A stretch of 64,000 bases of DNA from an uncultured Bacteroidales bacterium (GTDB lineage: Bacteria > Bacteroidota > Bacteroidia > Bacteroidales > Paludibacteraceae): NCBI GenBank assembly GCA_902769535.1, contig CACXPH010000007.1, forward strand, positions 1-64,000. The letters run 5' to 3'. Positions 26,578 to 35,426 of the stretch are shown in pieces. Both the position numbers and the translations under genes were made by a program. The notes below the pieces were generated by a model, which saw only the letters and a program-made list of their open reading frames with translations, did not search any database and had not been told where the DNA came from. Position 1 is the stretch's first letter. Each line of letters opens with the position of its first letter.

Positions 26578-27678
26578 ATGAAAAACGCTATTGTTTCCGT
26601 AATGATTACAGCCGCTCTGGTATTGACGGCATGTGGTGGTTCTAAGACCGAGCAATCGGCTAATCCGGCAGACGCAATCCTGCTCAAGGACTTCGCTCCG
26701 GTGGTAGTGAATAACATCCCTGTGACGAGAGTGGAGCGTGCAAAATACGACATCATCGACATGCACGCTCATGACTATGCGGCTTCCGAAGAGGAGATCG
26801 CACAGTGGTGCAAGACGATGGATGAGGTAGGTGTGCTGAACACCGCTATCATGCATTGCTCGTGGATCGGTCGTCCGTTTGAGGAGTATGTAGCCGCTTA
26901 TGCACCGTACAAAGACCATTTCAAATTCTGGTGCTGCTTTGACTATACCGGCATTGACGGCAACGAGTGGCCGACAAATGCGATTGCGGCGCTGGAGCGC
27001 TGCAAAGAAATGGGTGCCATCGGAATAGGTGAGTTAGGTGACAAGGGCGAAGGCGATACCTATGCTCGTCCTGCAGACGGCAAGGGTATTCATATCGATG
27101 ATCCGCGTGTAAAACCGCTCATCGAGAAGGCCGGAGAGTTAAAGATGCCGATCAGCATTCATATCGCAGAGCCTTACTGGATGTACCTGCCAATGGATGA
27201 GACCAATGACGGTTTGGTCAATGCCGTTACATGGCATGTAGATACCACCAACTGCTACGGCTACAACAAACTCATGGAGACCTTCGAGAATGCGCTTCGC
27301 GAGAACCCGAATACCATCTTCATCGCGTGCCACTATCTGAATATGACGCATGATCTGCCGCGTCTGGGTGCACTGCTGGATAAGTATCCGAATATGTATT
27401 TCGATATTTCTGCCCGCGTAGCGGAGTCAGCGCACACACCACGTGCTACGCGTGAGTTCCTTATTAAATATCAGGATCGCGTACTGTTCGGTACCGACAA
27501 CGGCATGGATGCGGAGATGTATCGTAATATCTTCCGCGTGCTGGAGACTAATGACGAGCATTTCTATGTGCCGGAGTACGGTTATCATTGGGCTCTTTCG
27601 GGCTTCAATCTGCCGGACGAAGTGCTCAAGAAAATGTACCACGACAACGCCGAGCGGATATTGACGGAGTATAAATAA
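26578..27678 (+). CDS. Amidohydrolase-family (TIM-barrel) lipoprotein
   Basis: A 366-residue lipoprotein with lipobox VLTACGG at about 13-19. The metal-dependent amidohydrolase (amidohydro_2-like) core is visible: IDMHAHDYA (first His-x-His, about 60-70), SIHIAEPYW, IACHYLNMTHD with the distal His, and the conserved Asp in LFGTDNGMD near the C-terminus. It is probably periplasmic or surface anchored, hydrolysing or decarboxylating a small substrate. It is the first gene of the polysaccharide-utilisation operon, followed after a period-8 array by the alpha-galactosidase-like gene. The actual substrate is unknown. Confidence 0.78.
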   Translation: MKNAIVSVMITAALVLTACGGSKTEQSANPADAILLKDFAPVVVNNIPVTRVERAKYDIIDMHAHDYAASEEEIAQWCKTMDEVGVLNTAIMHCSWIGRPFEEYVAAYAPYKDHFKFWCCFDYTGIDGNEWPTNAIAALERCKEMGAIGIGELGDKGEGDTYARPADGKGIHIDDPRVKPLIEKAGELKMPISIHIAEPYWMYLPMDETNDGLVNAVTWHVDTTNCYGYNKLMETFENALRENPNTIFIACHYLNMTHDLPRLGALLDKYPNMYFDISARVAESAHTPRATREFLIKYQDRVLFGTDNGMDAEMYRNIFRVLETNDEHFYVPEYGYHWALSGFNLPDEVLKKMYHDNAERILTEYK

Positions 27679-27684
27679 GGTCGT

Positions 27685-27716
27685 GATCATGAGATCACGT
27701 GACCACGAGATCGCGA
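27685..27716. repeat. Period-8 tandem array, unit GATCACGA, before the GH36-like gene
   Basis: Four 8-bp units (GATCATGA, GATCACGT, GACCACGA, GATCGCGA) begin 7 bp after the amidohydrolase stop and end 12 bp before the next ATG. The first two units also pair as an imperfect hairpin. Confidence 0.82.
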
Positions 27717-27728
27717 AAAAACAAAGTT

Positions 27729-29600
27729 ATGAAGAAATCCCTTATATTTCTCGGCCTTGCGGCTATGATGGTCGCTTGCTCGCCGAAGCAGGACACAGAG
27801 CGTCTTATCTGCGCGGAAGCTCAGATGAGCGCTTTCCCGTATAGTCAGGACGGCCTCCGTGTGACCAAACATCAGACCGTCACGCCGGTGGAGAACGTGC
27901 CCGGACTGGAAGTGATTGAGACCTTCTTCGTGAACGAAGGAAACCCGGTTACGGTGAAGGCATACGAGCTCTGCCGTACGGAGGTGGAGGCAAAAGATAC
28001 GGTCGTTTGGTCGCTGCAGCCGAGTAGCTCTTCGGCGCGTCTCGACTGGGTACTACCCGTCACAGAGGGTTTTGCCAAGGAAAACTACCTCGGTATGAAC
28101 AACACCGACTACGGAGGTGGTATTCCGGTAGTGGACCTCTGGCAACGCGATGGCGGTATCGCGATCGGTCTATTTGAACCGGTGCTCCGCATGATCTCCA
28201 TGCCGGTAGAGTGGAAGCGTTATGACAACAAGGTCACGATGGCGCTGCACTATAATCTGCCGGAGCCGATCGAACTGGCGAAGGGTGATACGCTGCGCTG
28301 CTTCAAGGCTTTCCGTCTGCGTCATGAGGGTGACTATTTCAATGCCTTGCGTGTTTTCTCGGACTATATGCAGGCTAACGAAGGCGTGCAGATGCAGCCC
28401 TCTGAACCGGAGGCGTTTGAACCTGTTTGGTGCGCTTGGGGTTACGGACGTCCGTTCAAGATGAACATGGTCTTAGGTACGCTCGATAAGGTAGCTGAAC
28501 TCGGATTCAAATGGGTGGATGTCGATGACGGCTATCAAATCGCCGAAGGCGACTGGAATACCAACGAGCTTTTCCCGGGTGGTGACAAAGATATGCGTCA
28601 TATCACGGATGAGATCCATAAGCGCGGCCTCAAAGCCAAACTGTGGTGGGCTCCGTTGGCAGCTGATCCGGGCACGAAGATTCTCAAAGAGCATCCGGAG
28701 ATATTGCTCCGTACCGCAGAGTGGGCACCGGAGTATATCACATGGTGGGACAGTTGGTATCTGTCGCCTGTAAGCAAGGTAACGGACGCTTATACGAGTG
28801 ATCTGCTCAAGATGTTTCTCCAGACTTGGAATTTCGATGGTCTCAAGATAGATGGCCAGCACCTCAACTGCTGCATGCCGGACTACGGCGAGTCAGCAGA
28901 GCTGGAGTACCCCTGGCAGGCACCGGAACTGATGCCGACCTATTTCGACAAAGTTTATGCGCAGGCGCGTAATTATAAAAAGGATGCAGTTATTCAGGTT
29001 TGCCCTTGCGGTTGCGCGGTGAACTATTTCATACTGCCCAATATCAACCAGGCGGTAGCTTCCGACCCGATGAGTTCCAAACAGGTACGTATGAAACGTA
29101 AAGCCTATGCGGCGATGGCGCCGGATCTAGCCTACTACGGAGACCATGTAGAGTTGACCGACGGAGGTAAGGATTTCGCTTCGCAGATAGGCACCGGTTC
29201 GGTGATCGGTACGAAGTTTACCTATCCGGAGGATAACCCGGATTGGACGGAAGGTCCGTTCAAACTGACGCCGGAGCGTGAAGAGCTCATTCGCAAATGG
29301 GTCAAGATCTATAAGGATAATAACCTCGCTCGCGGTGAGTACCTCAACCTCTATACATGGGGCTTTGACTACCCGGAGGCACACGTTATTCGTCAGAATA
29401 ATGCGTTGTACTACGCTTTCTACGTGGACGATGCTACGTTTGATGGTACGATCGAGTTGCGCGGCCTGGATGCCGACAAGACCTACACCGCCATCGAATA
29501 TACGGCGGACGAACCGCGTGAGTTCGAAGTCAGCGGCGCGAACCCGTGCATCCACGCTGCTTTCGAGAGAGACTATCTGCTAAAAGTAGTTGAAAAGTAA
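27729..29600 (+). CDS. Alpha-galactosidase-like (GH36/GH27, clan D) lipoprotein
   Basis: A 623-residue lipoprotein (lipobox MMVACSP). The N-terminal beta-sandwich (about 25-220) precedes a TIM-barrel with WCAWGYGRPF, FKWVDVDDGYQ and the catalytic nucleophile strand FDGLKIDGQ, plus a YYGDHVELTDG segment that may include the acid/base. This is the layout of GH36/GH27-type alpha-galactosidases and alpha-N-acetylgalactosaminidases. It would trim alpha-galactosyl or alpha-GalNAc residues at the surface or in the periplasm. An upstream ATG at 27699 is inside the repeat array, and the ATG at 27729 gives a clean signal peptide. It is followed by SusC at 33 bp. Confidence 0.78.
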   Translation: MKKSLIFLGLAAMMVACSPKQDTERLICAEAQMSAFPYSQDGLRVTKHQTVTPVENVPGLEVIETFFVNEGNPVTVKAYELCRTEVEAKDTVVWSLQPSSSSARLDWVLPVTEGFAKENYLGMNNTDYGGGIPVVDLWQRDGGIAIGLFEPVLRMISMPVEWKRYDNKVTMALHYNLPEPIELAKGDTLRCFKAFRLRHEGDYFNALRVFSDYMQANEGVQMQPSEPEAFEPVWCAWGYGRPFKMNMVLGTLDKVAELGFKWVDVDDGYQIAEGDWNTNELFPGGDKDMRHITDEIHKRGLKAKLWWAPLAADPGTKILKEHPEILLRTAEWAPEYITWWDSWYLSPVSKVTDAYTSDLLKMFLQTWNFDGLKIDGQHLNCCMPDYGESAELEYPWQAPELMPTYFDKVYAQARNYKKDAVIQVCPCGCAVNYFILPNINQAVASDPMSSKQVRMKRKAYAAMAPDLAYYGDHVELTDGGKDFASQIGTGSVIGTKFTYPEDNPDWTEGPFKLTPEREELIRKWVKIYKDNNLARGEYLNLYTWGFDYPEAHVIRQNNALYYAFYVDDATFDGTIELRGLDADKTYTAIEYTADEPREFEVSGANPCIHAAFERDYLLKVVEK

Positions 29601-29633
29601 CAAACAATTCATTTAACCAAATAAACAATCTTT

Positions 29634-32618
29634 ATGAAACGATTACAAGCAATCTTTTTCAGCCTATTGCTCGTTGGATCAGTTTATGCTGACATCAACG
29701 TGAAAGGTACGGTAATCGATGCCGACGGCCAAGAGCCGCTGATTGGTGTGAGTGTGCTCGTGAAGGGAACCACTACGGGTACCGTTACGGACTATGACGG
29801 TAACTTCGAGATGACAGTTCCTGACAAAGCTACCTTGCAGTTATCGTACATTGGCTACAAGACGATTGAAGTGCGTGCAGTTGACAACATGCGTATCATC
29901 ATGGAGTCGGATGCACAGCAGCTTCAAGAAGTTGTTTCCCTCGGTTATTCTGCTGTGAAGAAGGCCGAGTTGAGTTCGGCTGTTGTTTCTGTGTCTGCAG
30001 ATGCGTTGACAGACGTGACCACCAGTGATGTTGGTACGATGCTTCAAGGTAAGGTAGCAGGTCTGCAGGTCAGCAGTTCTACCGGTCAACCGGGTGCTAA
30101 CGCGGAAATCCGTATCCGTGGTACAGGTTCTATTACGGCAGCCAGCGAACCCGTTTACGTGGTAGATGGTGTGATGGGTGGACAATTCAACCCGAACGAT
30201 GTAGAGACCATTTCTGTATTGAAAGATGCAGGTGCTACCGGTATCTACGGTGCATCCGCTGCAGGTGGTGTTATCGTTGTAACTACCAAATCCGGTAAGC
30301 GCAACGAGAAAGCACGTATCAACGTGCGTGCTACTGCCGGTGTTTCGCAACCGCTCTTTGGTAATTTCCGCTTGATGGAGTCGGAGGAGTTGTATTACTT
30401 CCACCAGACTATGTACGACAACGACCAGTTCAAGACACAGCGTCCGATTGAGTTGCTCGACAGAAACTTCAATTGGCAGAACGCGATGTTTAAGAACGGT
30501 ATCACGCAGAACTACTACATCTCTGTAGCAGGTGGAGGAAACAAGCTCGGCTACTACGCTTCGTTTGACTACTACAACCAGGAAGGTACTTTCCTTAGTA
30601 CGAAATTTGAGAAATTCTCCGGTCGTGTAAACCTCAATGCCGAGATCGCTAAGTGGCTGGATATGAAGGTCGCTACGTATTTCGACAAATCAACGTCGGA
30701 GAGTTACGCATCATGGCGTATGATGGATGATGCCTACTATAAACTGCCGTGGGATAACCCATACGATGCAGATGGTAATCCGGTGTATATCGATACCGGT
30801 AAGAAACGTCCGGATGGAGGATCATGGTATTCTCGTAACGGTTGGAACTCGCTGCACAATGCCTTGTACGATTACTCCAAGGGTGGTGGTTTATCCATGG
30901 GTGTGGATCTGCAACTCAATTTCCATATTACCGATTGGTTGACGCTCCAGTCGAGCAACCGCTTCTCGCATAGCAACTCCAAATGGAGCTACTACGAGGA
31001 TCCGCGTACGTTCCACCCGGAGCATTTGACCGGTTATCTGGAGGAGTCGTTGAGTCAATCGAACTCGTTCGGAACGACCAACATCCTGAAGGCGCAACAC
31101 CAATGGGGTGCGCACTCTGTCAACGGTATGGTGGGCTTTGAGTATGGCGTTTGGAAAAGCGAGTACACCGTGGCTGGCGGTATCGGTATGCCGGCCGGCG
31201 TAGATGCACTCAATGCAACTGCCGTTCCTTATACGACTACCGGTTATTACGTTCCTGGAGCAAGCTGGGCTACCTTCATCCAGGCCGGTTATGACTATGC
31301 GAAACGCTACTTCATCAACGCGACCTTCCGTGCGGAGGCAAGTTCTATCTTTGCGCCGGGTAAACGTGTAGGTTACTTCCCTTCTGTAGCAGCCAGCTGG
31401 TTGATCAGCAATGAGGACTTTATGAAAGATCAGAATGTGGTCAGCTTCTTGAAACTGCGTGCAAGTTACGGTATCACGGGTAACAATAACATCCCGGCTT
31501 ACCAGTATCTGGCAACCTATGCCCTCAGTTCTGCCTATAACAATATCACCGCAGCCGTTCCGTCCCGTCTGAGCAACCCGACCTTGTGCTGGGAGACGGC
31601 TAACATGGCGGCTTTGGGTATCGACCTGACCTTCATTGACCGCTTCGATATGTCTATCGACCTGTATAACACGGATAACACCGGTCTGCTTCTCGATGTA
31701 CCGGTTGCTCCTTCTACCGGTTTCCAATACGTTACCCGCAATGCAGGTACGGTGCGTAACCAAGGTATTGAGTTCCGCTTCGATGCAACCGTGCTGAAGA
31801 TGAAGGACGTTCGTTGGGACATCGGCTTCAATATCGGCTTCAATAAGAACCGTGTTGTTTCCTTGCCGAACCACAAACCGATCCCGCAAGGCTATAACTC
31901 CACGCAGATGGTCATGGAGGATCATGACATCTATACATGGTACATGAAGGAGTGGGCAGGAGTGGATCCGGATAACGGTGACCCGCTGTGGTACGTAGTG
32001 GATACTTTAGGTAATTACGTACTCGATGCAGCCGGCAATAAGACTACTACCAACGATTACAATGGTACGAACCCGCATGCTGTAGGCAAGGCGACCCCGT
32101 TGTTCCAGGGCGGTCTGAATACCCAGATTAGTTGGAAGGGTCTGGCACTGAGCATCAATACATGCTTCACGTACGGCAATAAGGTCTATAACGCTACGCG
32201 TGAGTCGCTGGATTCCGACGGTGCTTATCCTGACTTCAACCAATATTCGATCGAGAATAATACGTTCGGTTGGAGCCGTTGGGAAGGTCCTGGCGATGAG
32301 GCTACTCACCCGAGAGGTGTGCTCTACGGCAATAACCTGTCTAACAAATTGTCGTCCCGTTATCTGGAGGATGGTTCGTTCTTCCGTCTGAAGAATATTA
32401 CCCTCAGTTACGACTTCTGTGCAACCCTCATCCCGAAGAAATACATGAGCAAACTGCGCGTATATGTTTCCGCAGACAATATCGCTACAGCAACCAAGTT
32501 CTCGGGCATGGATCCTGAGGTTAGTATTTCGACCAGCGGTGGTAATACGGCAGGTATGTATGCAGACCAATATCCGGTGGCTCGTAACATCGTGGGAGGT
32601 ATAGAGATCGAATTCTAA
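29634..32618 (+). CDS. SusC/RagA-family TonB-linked outer-membrane transporter
   Basis: A 994-residue outer-membrane protein. It has a signal peptide (about 1-19), a carboxypeptidase-D-like beta domain (about 22-100), a TonB-box-like segment (QLQEVVSLGYSAVKKAE), the plug domain (IRIRGTGS, YVVDGVMGG, SVLKDAGATGIYGASAAGGVIVV), and a beta-barrel to the C-terminus ending in an aromatic-rich strand. It imports glycans across the outer membrane using TonB energy, partnered by SusD. Length is typical. The stop codon at 32616-32618 opens the period-8 array that runs to the SusD start. Confidence 0.95.
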   Translation: MKRLQAIFFSLLLVGSVYADINVKGTVIDADGQEPLIGVSVLVKGTTTGTVTDYDGNFEMTVPDKATLQLSYIGYKTIEVRAVDNMRIIMESDAQQLQEVVSLGYSAVKKAELSSAVVSVSADALTDVTTSDVGTMLQGKVAGLQVSSSTGQPGANAEIRIRGTGSITAASEPVYVVDGVMGGQFNPNDVETISVLKDAGATGIYGASAAGGVIVVTTKSGKRNEKARINVRATAGVSQPLFGNFRLMESEELYYFHQTMYDNDQFKTQRPIELLDRNFNWQNAMFKNGITQNYYISVAGGGNKLGYYASFDYYNQEGTFLSTKFEKFSGRVNLNAEIAKWLDMKVATYFDKSTSESYASWRMMDDAYYKLPWDNPYDADGNPVYIDTGKKRPDGGSWYSRNGWNSLHNALYDYSKGGGLSMGVDLQLNFHITDWLTLQSSNRFSHSNSKWSYYEDPRTFHPEHLTGYLEESLSQSNSFGTTNILKAQHQWGAHSVNGMVGFEYGVWKSEYTVAGGIGMPAGVDALNATAVPYTTTGYYVPGASWATFIQAGYDYAKRYFINATFRAEASSIFAPGKRVGYFPSVAASWLISNEDFMKDQNVVSFLKLRASYGITGNNNIPAYQYLATYALSSAYNNITAAVPSRLSNPTLCWETANMAALGIDLTFIDRFDMSIDLYNTDNTGLLLDVPVAPSTGFQYVTRNAGTVRNQGIEFRFDATVLKMKDVRWDIGFNIGFNKNRVVSLPNHKPIPQGYNSTQMVMEDHDIYTWYMKEWAGVDPDNGDPLWYVVDTLGNYVLDAAGNKTTTNDYNGTNPHAVGKATPLFQGGLNTQISWKGLALSINTCFTYGNKVYNATRESLDSDGAYPDFNQYSIENNTFGWSRWEGPGDEATHPRGVLYGNNLSNKLSSRYLEDGSFFRLKNITLSYDFCATLIPKKYMSKLRVYVSADNIATATKFSGMDPEVSISTSGGNTAGMYADQYPVARNIVGGIEIEF

Positions 32619-32653
32619 TGAATTAATGAGTTAAAGATTTAATGAATTAATGA
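32616..32653. repeat. Period-8 tandem array, unit ATTAATGA, from the susC stop to the susD start
   Basis: A partial TAATGA is followed by ATTAATGA, GTTAAAGA, TTTAATGA and ATTAATGA. The first copy contains the susC stop TAA and the last contains the susD ATG, so the array exactly fills the junction. Confidence 0.85.
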
Positions 32654-34353
32654 AGAAGATTATGAAAACAAAAGCTTTATATTTAACCGTAGCACTCGGA
32701 ATGATGCTCGGTTTCAGTAGTTGCGATCTCGACTACTTCCCCAATGACGAGTTGACCAGCAATTCGCTGCTCTCATCGGAGGATGGTCCGGAGAGCGTTA
32801 TCAACGGTTGCTATGCCATGATGAAGGAGGAGTATAAATATGTAGATATTTATGAGTCCGGTAACACCTACGTTCGTCACTACTTCCAGATGGCAGAGTT
32901 CCCGGCAGACAATACCTGTCTGTCCGGTGAGACATCTGACCACTTGTTCCACGCTGCTTGCTACACGAATTTTGATAATATGAAGAACACCAGCCATTTA
33001 TGGTGGATCTCATATGAAATCATTTTCTCGGCAAACACGGTCATTGAAGGCGTCAAGGAAGGTGAATCCGCTAAACGCGACCAGATTCTGGGTGAGGCGT
33101 ATTTCCTTCGCGCTATGATGCACTTTAATCTGGTTAACCTCTTTGCTAAACCGTATGTTATTAATAATGGTAACAATATGGGTGTTCCTCTCCGTATCAG
33201 TACGAATACGGAGGTAACCACCCGTGCTTCGGTAGCGGAGGTGTATAACCAGGTGATTGATGACCTCAAGAAGGCGGCTGAGTTGATGACCTCGAGAGAT
33301 GGCAAGTTCAATCCTGCGTATGCAAGCAAGGATGCTGCGCTCGGTCTGCTCTCGCGCGTATATCTCTATATGGGTGAGAACCAGAAAGTGCTCGATGTAA
33401 TCGCTACCATGAGCGAGCCGACATCCAATCTGGATGGAGACTATGCGAATTATTTCGCGAATGCGCTTAACAGCAAAGAGACCCTCTTCGCTTGTGCACA
33501 CACTGCTATCGAGAGCCGCGGTTCCGGTAGTATAGGTAGTATGTATAACGGCGACGGCGGAGGCTGGGGTGAAGTATATCCGAGTGCTCCGTTGATGAAC
33601 CTCTACGAGCGCTATCCGGAGGATATTCGTATGAAATATATCGTTCCTATTGTGGAAACCGATGCGGAACATTACGGAAAATGGATTGGACTTCCCTCCG
33701 TATTCTTCCCGTATAAAGCGGATAAAAAGACTTTCCGCAGCAATAAGTGGGAAACGCTTAAGACCGATGCGGCCGGCAAGTATTGCGAAATTGACGGCAA
33801 GCGTTATGACGTCAAAGAGAAAACGGTTAACGGCGAATATACAGAGTACTATGTGAATTATAATGGTGAGGATTGTGACGCACGTCTGTTTAGCTATTTC
33901 CCTGCAAGACGTGAGGACAACCCCATTATGTATGTCACCAAGTTCTCGTATCAGGATGGTGATCCACAACTCTCCTCGCCGGTATTCCTGCGCTGGGCTG
34001 AGATCGTGCTCAACCGTGCAGAGGCGAATGCGAAACTGGGCAACACGGCTGCCGCTTTGGCGGACGTAGATGCTATCCGTGCACGTGCAGGCATCTCTCC
34101 TGCAGGTATGTTCTCCGGCAATATGCATGGTTATACCGACGTGCTGGATATCGTCCTAGACGAGCGCCGTATGGAACTGGCGTGGGAAGGCCACCGTATG
34201 TTTGACGTATATCGTAACAAACGCACGATGGATCGGCGCTTCCCGGGTATCCATCCGTGGGAACAGATTGAATATACAGCGGACAAGATCCAGTACCCGA
34301 TTCCGTACGTAGAGACGTCCGTTAGTCATATACCCCAAAATCCCGGTTATTAA
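32650..34353 (+). CDS. SusD/RagB-family glycan-binding lipoprotein
   Basis: A 567-residue surface lipoprotein. The lipobox is MLGFSSCDLDYFPN (the Cys-Asp-Leu-Asp-x-x-P opening is typical of SusD). Tetratricopeptide-like helices (ILGEAYFLRAMMHFNLVNLFAKPY, about 140-165) and the C-terminal DERRMELAWEGHRMFDVYR motif are diagnostic. It binds the glycan and lids the SusC pore. It is paired with the preceding SusC, with the start codon inside the array. Confidence 0.94.
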   Translation: MKKIMKTKALYLTVALGMMLGFSSCDLDYFPNDELTSNSLLSSEDGPESVINGCYAMMKEEYKYVDIYESGNTYVRHYFQMAEFPADNTCLSGETSDHLFHAACYTNFDNMKNTSHLWWISYEIIFSANTVIEGVKEGESAKRDQILGEAYFLRAMMHFNLVNLFAKPYVINNGNNMGVPLRISTNTEVTTRASVAEVYNQVIDDLKKAAELMTSRDGKFNPAYASKDAALGLLSRVYLYMGENQKVLDVIATMSEPTSNLDGDYANYFANALNSKETLFACAHTAIESRGSGSIGSMYNGDGGGWGEVYPSAPLMNLYERYPEDIRMKYIVPIVETDAEHYGKWIGLPSVFFPYKADKKTFRSNKWETLKTDAAGKYCEIDGKRYDVKEKTVNGEYTEYYVNYNGEDCDARLFSYFPARREDNPIMYVTKFSYQDGDPQLSSPVFLRWAEIVLNRAEANAKLGNTAAALADVDAIRARAGISPAGMFSGNMHGYTDVLDIVLDERRMELAWEGHRMFDVYRNKRTMDRRFPGIHPWEQIEYTADKIQYPIPYVETSVSHIPQNPGY

Positions 34354-34362
34354 TATGCCGTG

Positions 34363-34392
34363 ATTAATAAATCAAACGTTTTATTTATTAAT
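34363..34392. repeat. AT-rich inverted repeat after susD
   Basis: ATTAATAAA (34363-34371) pairs with TTTATTAAT (34384-34392), a 9-bp perfect stem, in the 56-bp susD-PKD gap. It may slow transcription or stabilise the susCD mRNA. It has no T-run, so it is not a normal terminator. Confidence 0.45.
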
Positions 34393-34409
34393 TTAATTAT
34401 TCTAACAAC

Positions 34410-35357
34410 ATGAAAAAAAGTTTAATTTTTGCAGGTCTGATTGCTATGGTAGCAATCGTGGCAACCTCCTGTGACAAAAAACCGCAAGGCGATGCTCCGA
34501 AGGCTCGTTTCGAGTATTCTGTTGAGGACTTGACCGTAACGTTCACCAACCAGTCGGTTGATGCTGAGACTTATGCATGGGACTTCGGTGACGGTAGTGC
34601 TATCTCCGCAGAGGAGAACCCGATTCACGAGTACGCAGCTGAGGGTACGTACAAAGTAACCTTGACAGCTAAGAACCAATTCGGTGAGAAAGCAGCTTCT
34701 CTTAACGTAGTAGTTGAGAAACCGCTCTTCAAGCTGAAAATTGATGGCAATTTCGCTGATTGGGATGAGCTTCCTGCTGAGCTGTTGGCAGTAGCTGAGG
34801 TAGATGATTGGGCTTATCTGGAGAACCTCTACAAGATCAAATTTATCTCCGACAAGAAGAAAATTTACTTCTACATGGAGTTCAATGGTGGTCAAGAAGA
34901 GGGCGTTGACATTGTTGGCCCGATTGACATGATGATCGATATTGACGGCGATGCAGCTATTGGTATGGACACATGGCTCTGGAGCCCGTCGGGTGTTGAT
35001 CTGTTGATTGAAGGAAGCCCGTACCCCGATGATGATCCGGAGTGGCCGAGCGCAGGTTATCAGGATGCAGGTGTTTTCCAATGGATTGGCGACACTCCTG
35101 ATGCATGGTTATGGGACCCACTGGATATTGCCGGTGCTATCGAGGCATCTGAAGTTGCTGTGGTTCGCGATGGTGTTAAGGCATTTGAGGGCGCTATCCT
35201 CCGTTCCTCTATTCCGGGTATGAAGGCATTCAATGTAGGTGTATTCACCTCTGATGCTAACTGGGATGGTGAGACTGGTAGTCTGCCGCAGATCACCATC
35301 AGCCAAGAAGATGGTTCCAACAACGCGCAACCGATGTTGCATGTTATCCTGAACTAA
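34410..35357 (+). CDS. PKD-domain surface lipoprotein, SusE/F position
   Basis: A 315-residue lipoprotein (lipobox VATSCDK). A PKD domain (about 35-105) shows the signature YAWDFGDGS, followed by a beta-sandwich (about 110-300) that starts LKIDGNFADWDELP, similar to sugar-binding CBM9/DOMON-like modules with acidic DIDGDA. It sits directly after SusD, where SusE/SusF-type glycan-binding lipoproteins are normally found, so surface glycan binding is the best inference. The stop is followed by triple hairpins before the next gene. Confidence 0.75.
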   Translation: MKKSLIFAGLIAMVAIVATSCDKKPQGDAPKARFEYSVEDLTVTFTNQSVDAETYAWDFGDGSAISAEENPIHEYAAEGTYKVTLTAKNQFGEKAASLNVVVEKPLFKLKIDGNFADWDELPAELLAVAEVDDWAYLENLYKIKFISDKKKIYFYMEFNGGQEEGVDIVGPIDMMIDIDGDAAIGMDTWLWSPSGVDLLIEGSPYPDDDPEWPSAGYQDAGVFQWIGDTPDAWLWDPLDIAGAIEASEVAVVRDGVKAFEGAILRSSIPGMKAFNVGVFTSDANWDGETGSLPQITISQEDGSNNAQPMLHVILN

Positions 35358-35368
35358 TTATCCTGAAT

Positions 35369-35412
35369 GTCGTAGGCGACTGCCCTTCGGGGCAGCCGCT
35401 TGCGGTTGTTTT
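35369..35412 (+). promoter_or_regulatory. Three back-to-back hairpins, possible terminator or attenuator
   Basis: GTCG-TAGG-CGAC (35369-35380), CTGCCC-TTCG-GGGCAG (35380-35395) and CCGC-TT-GCGG (35396-35405) follow one another without gap. TTGTTTTT comes next (to 35412). A longer pairing of 35376-35399 is also possible with one mismatch. It could end part of the transcripts inside the operon. Confidence 0.55.
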
Positions 35413-35426
35413 TAAAAACGTTTGAT

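Noticed and set aside
27685..27716. Rho-independent terminator before the GH36-like gene
   Set aside because: It pairs poorly as one stem and no T-run follows; it is better described as a period-8 array.
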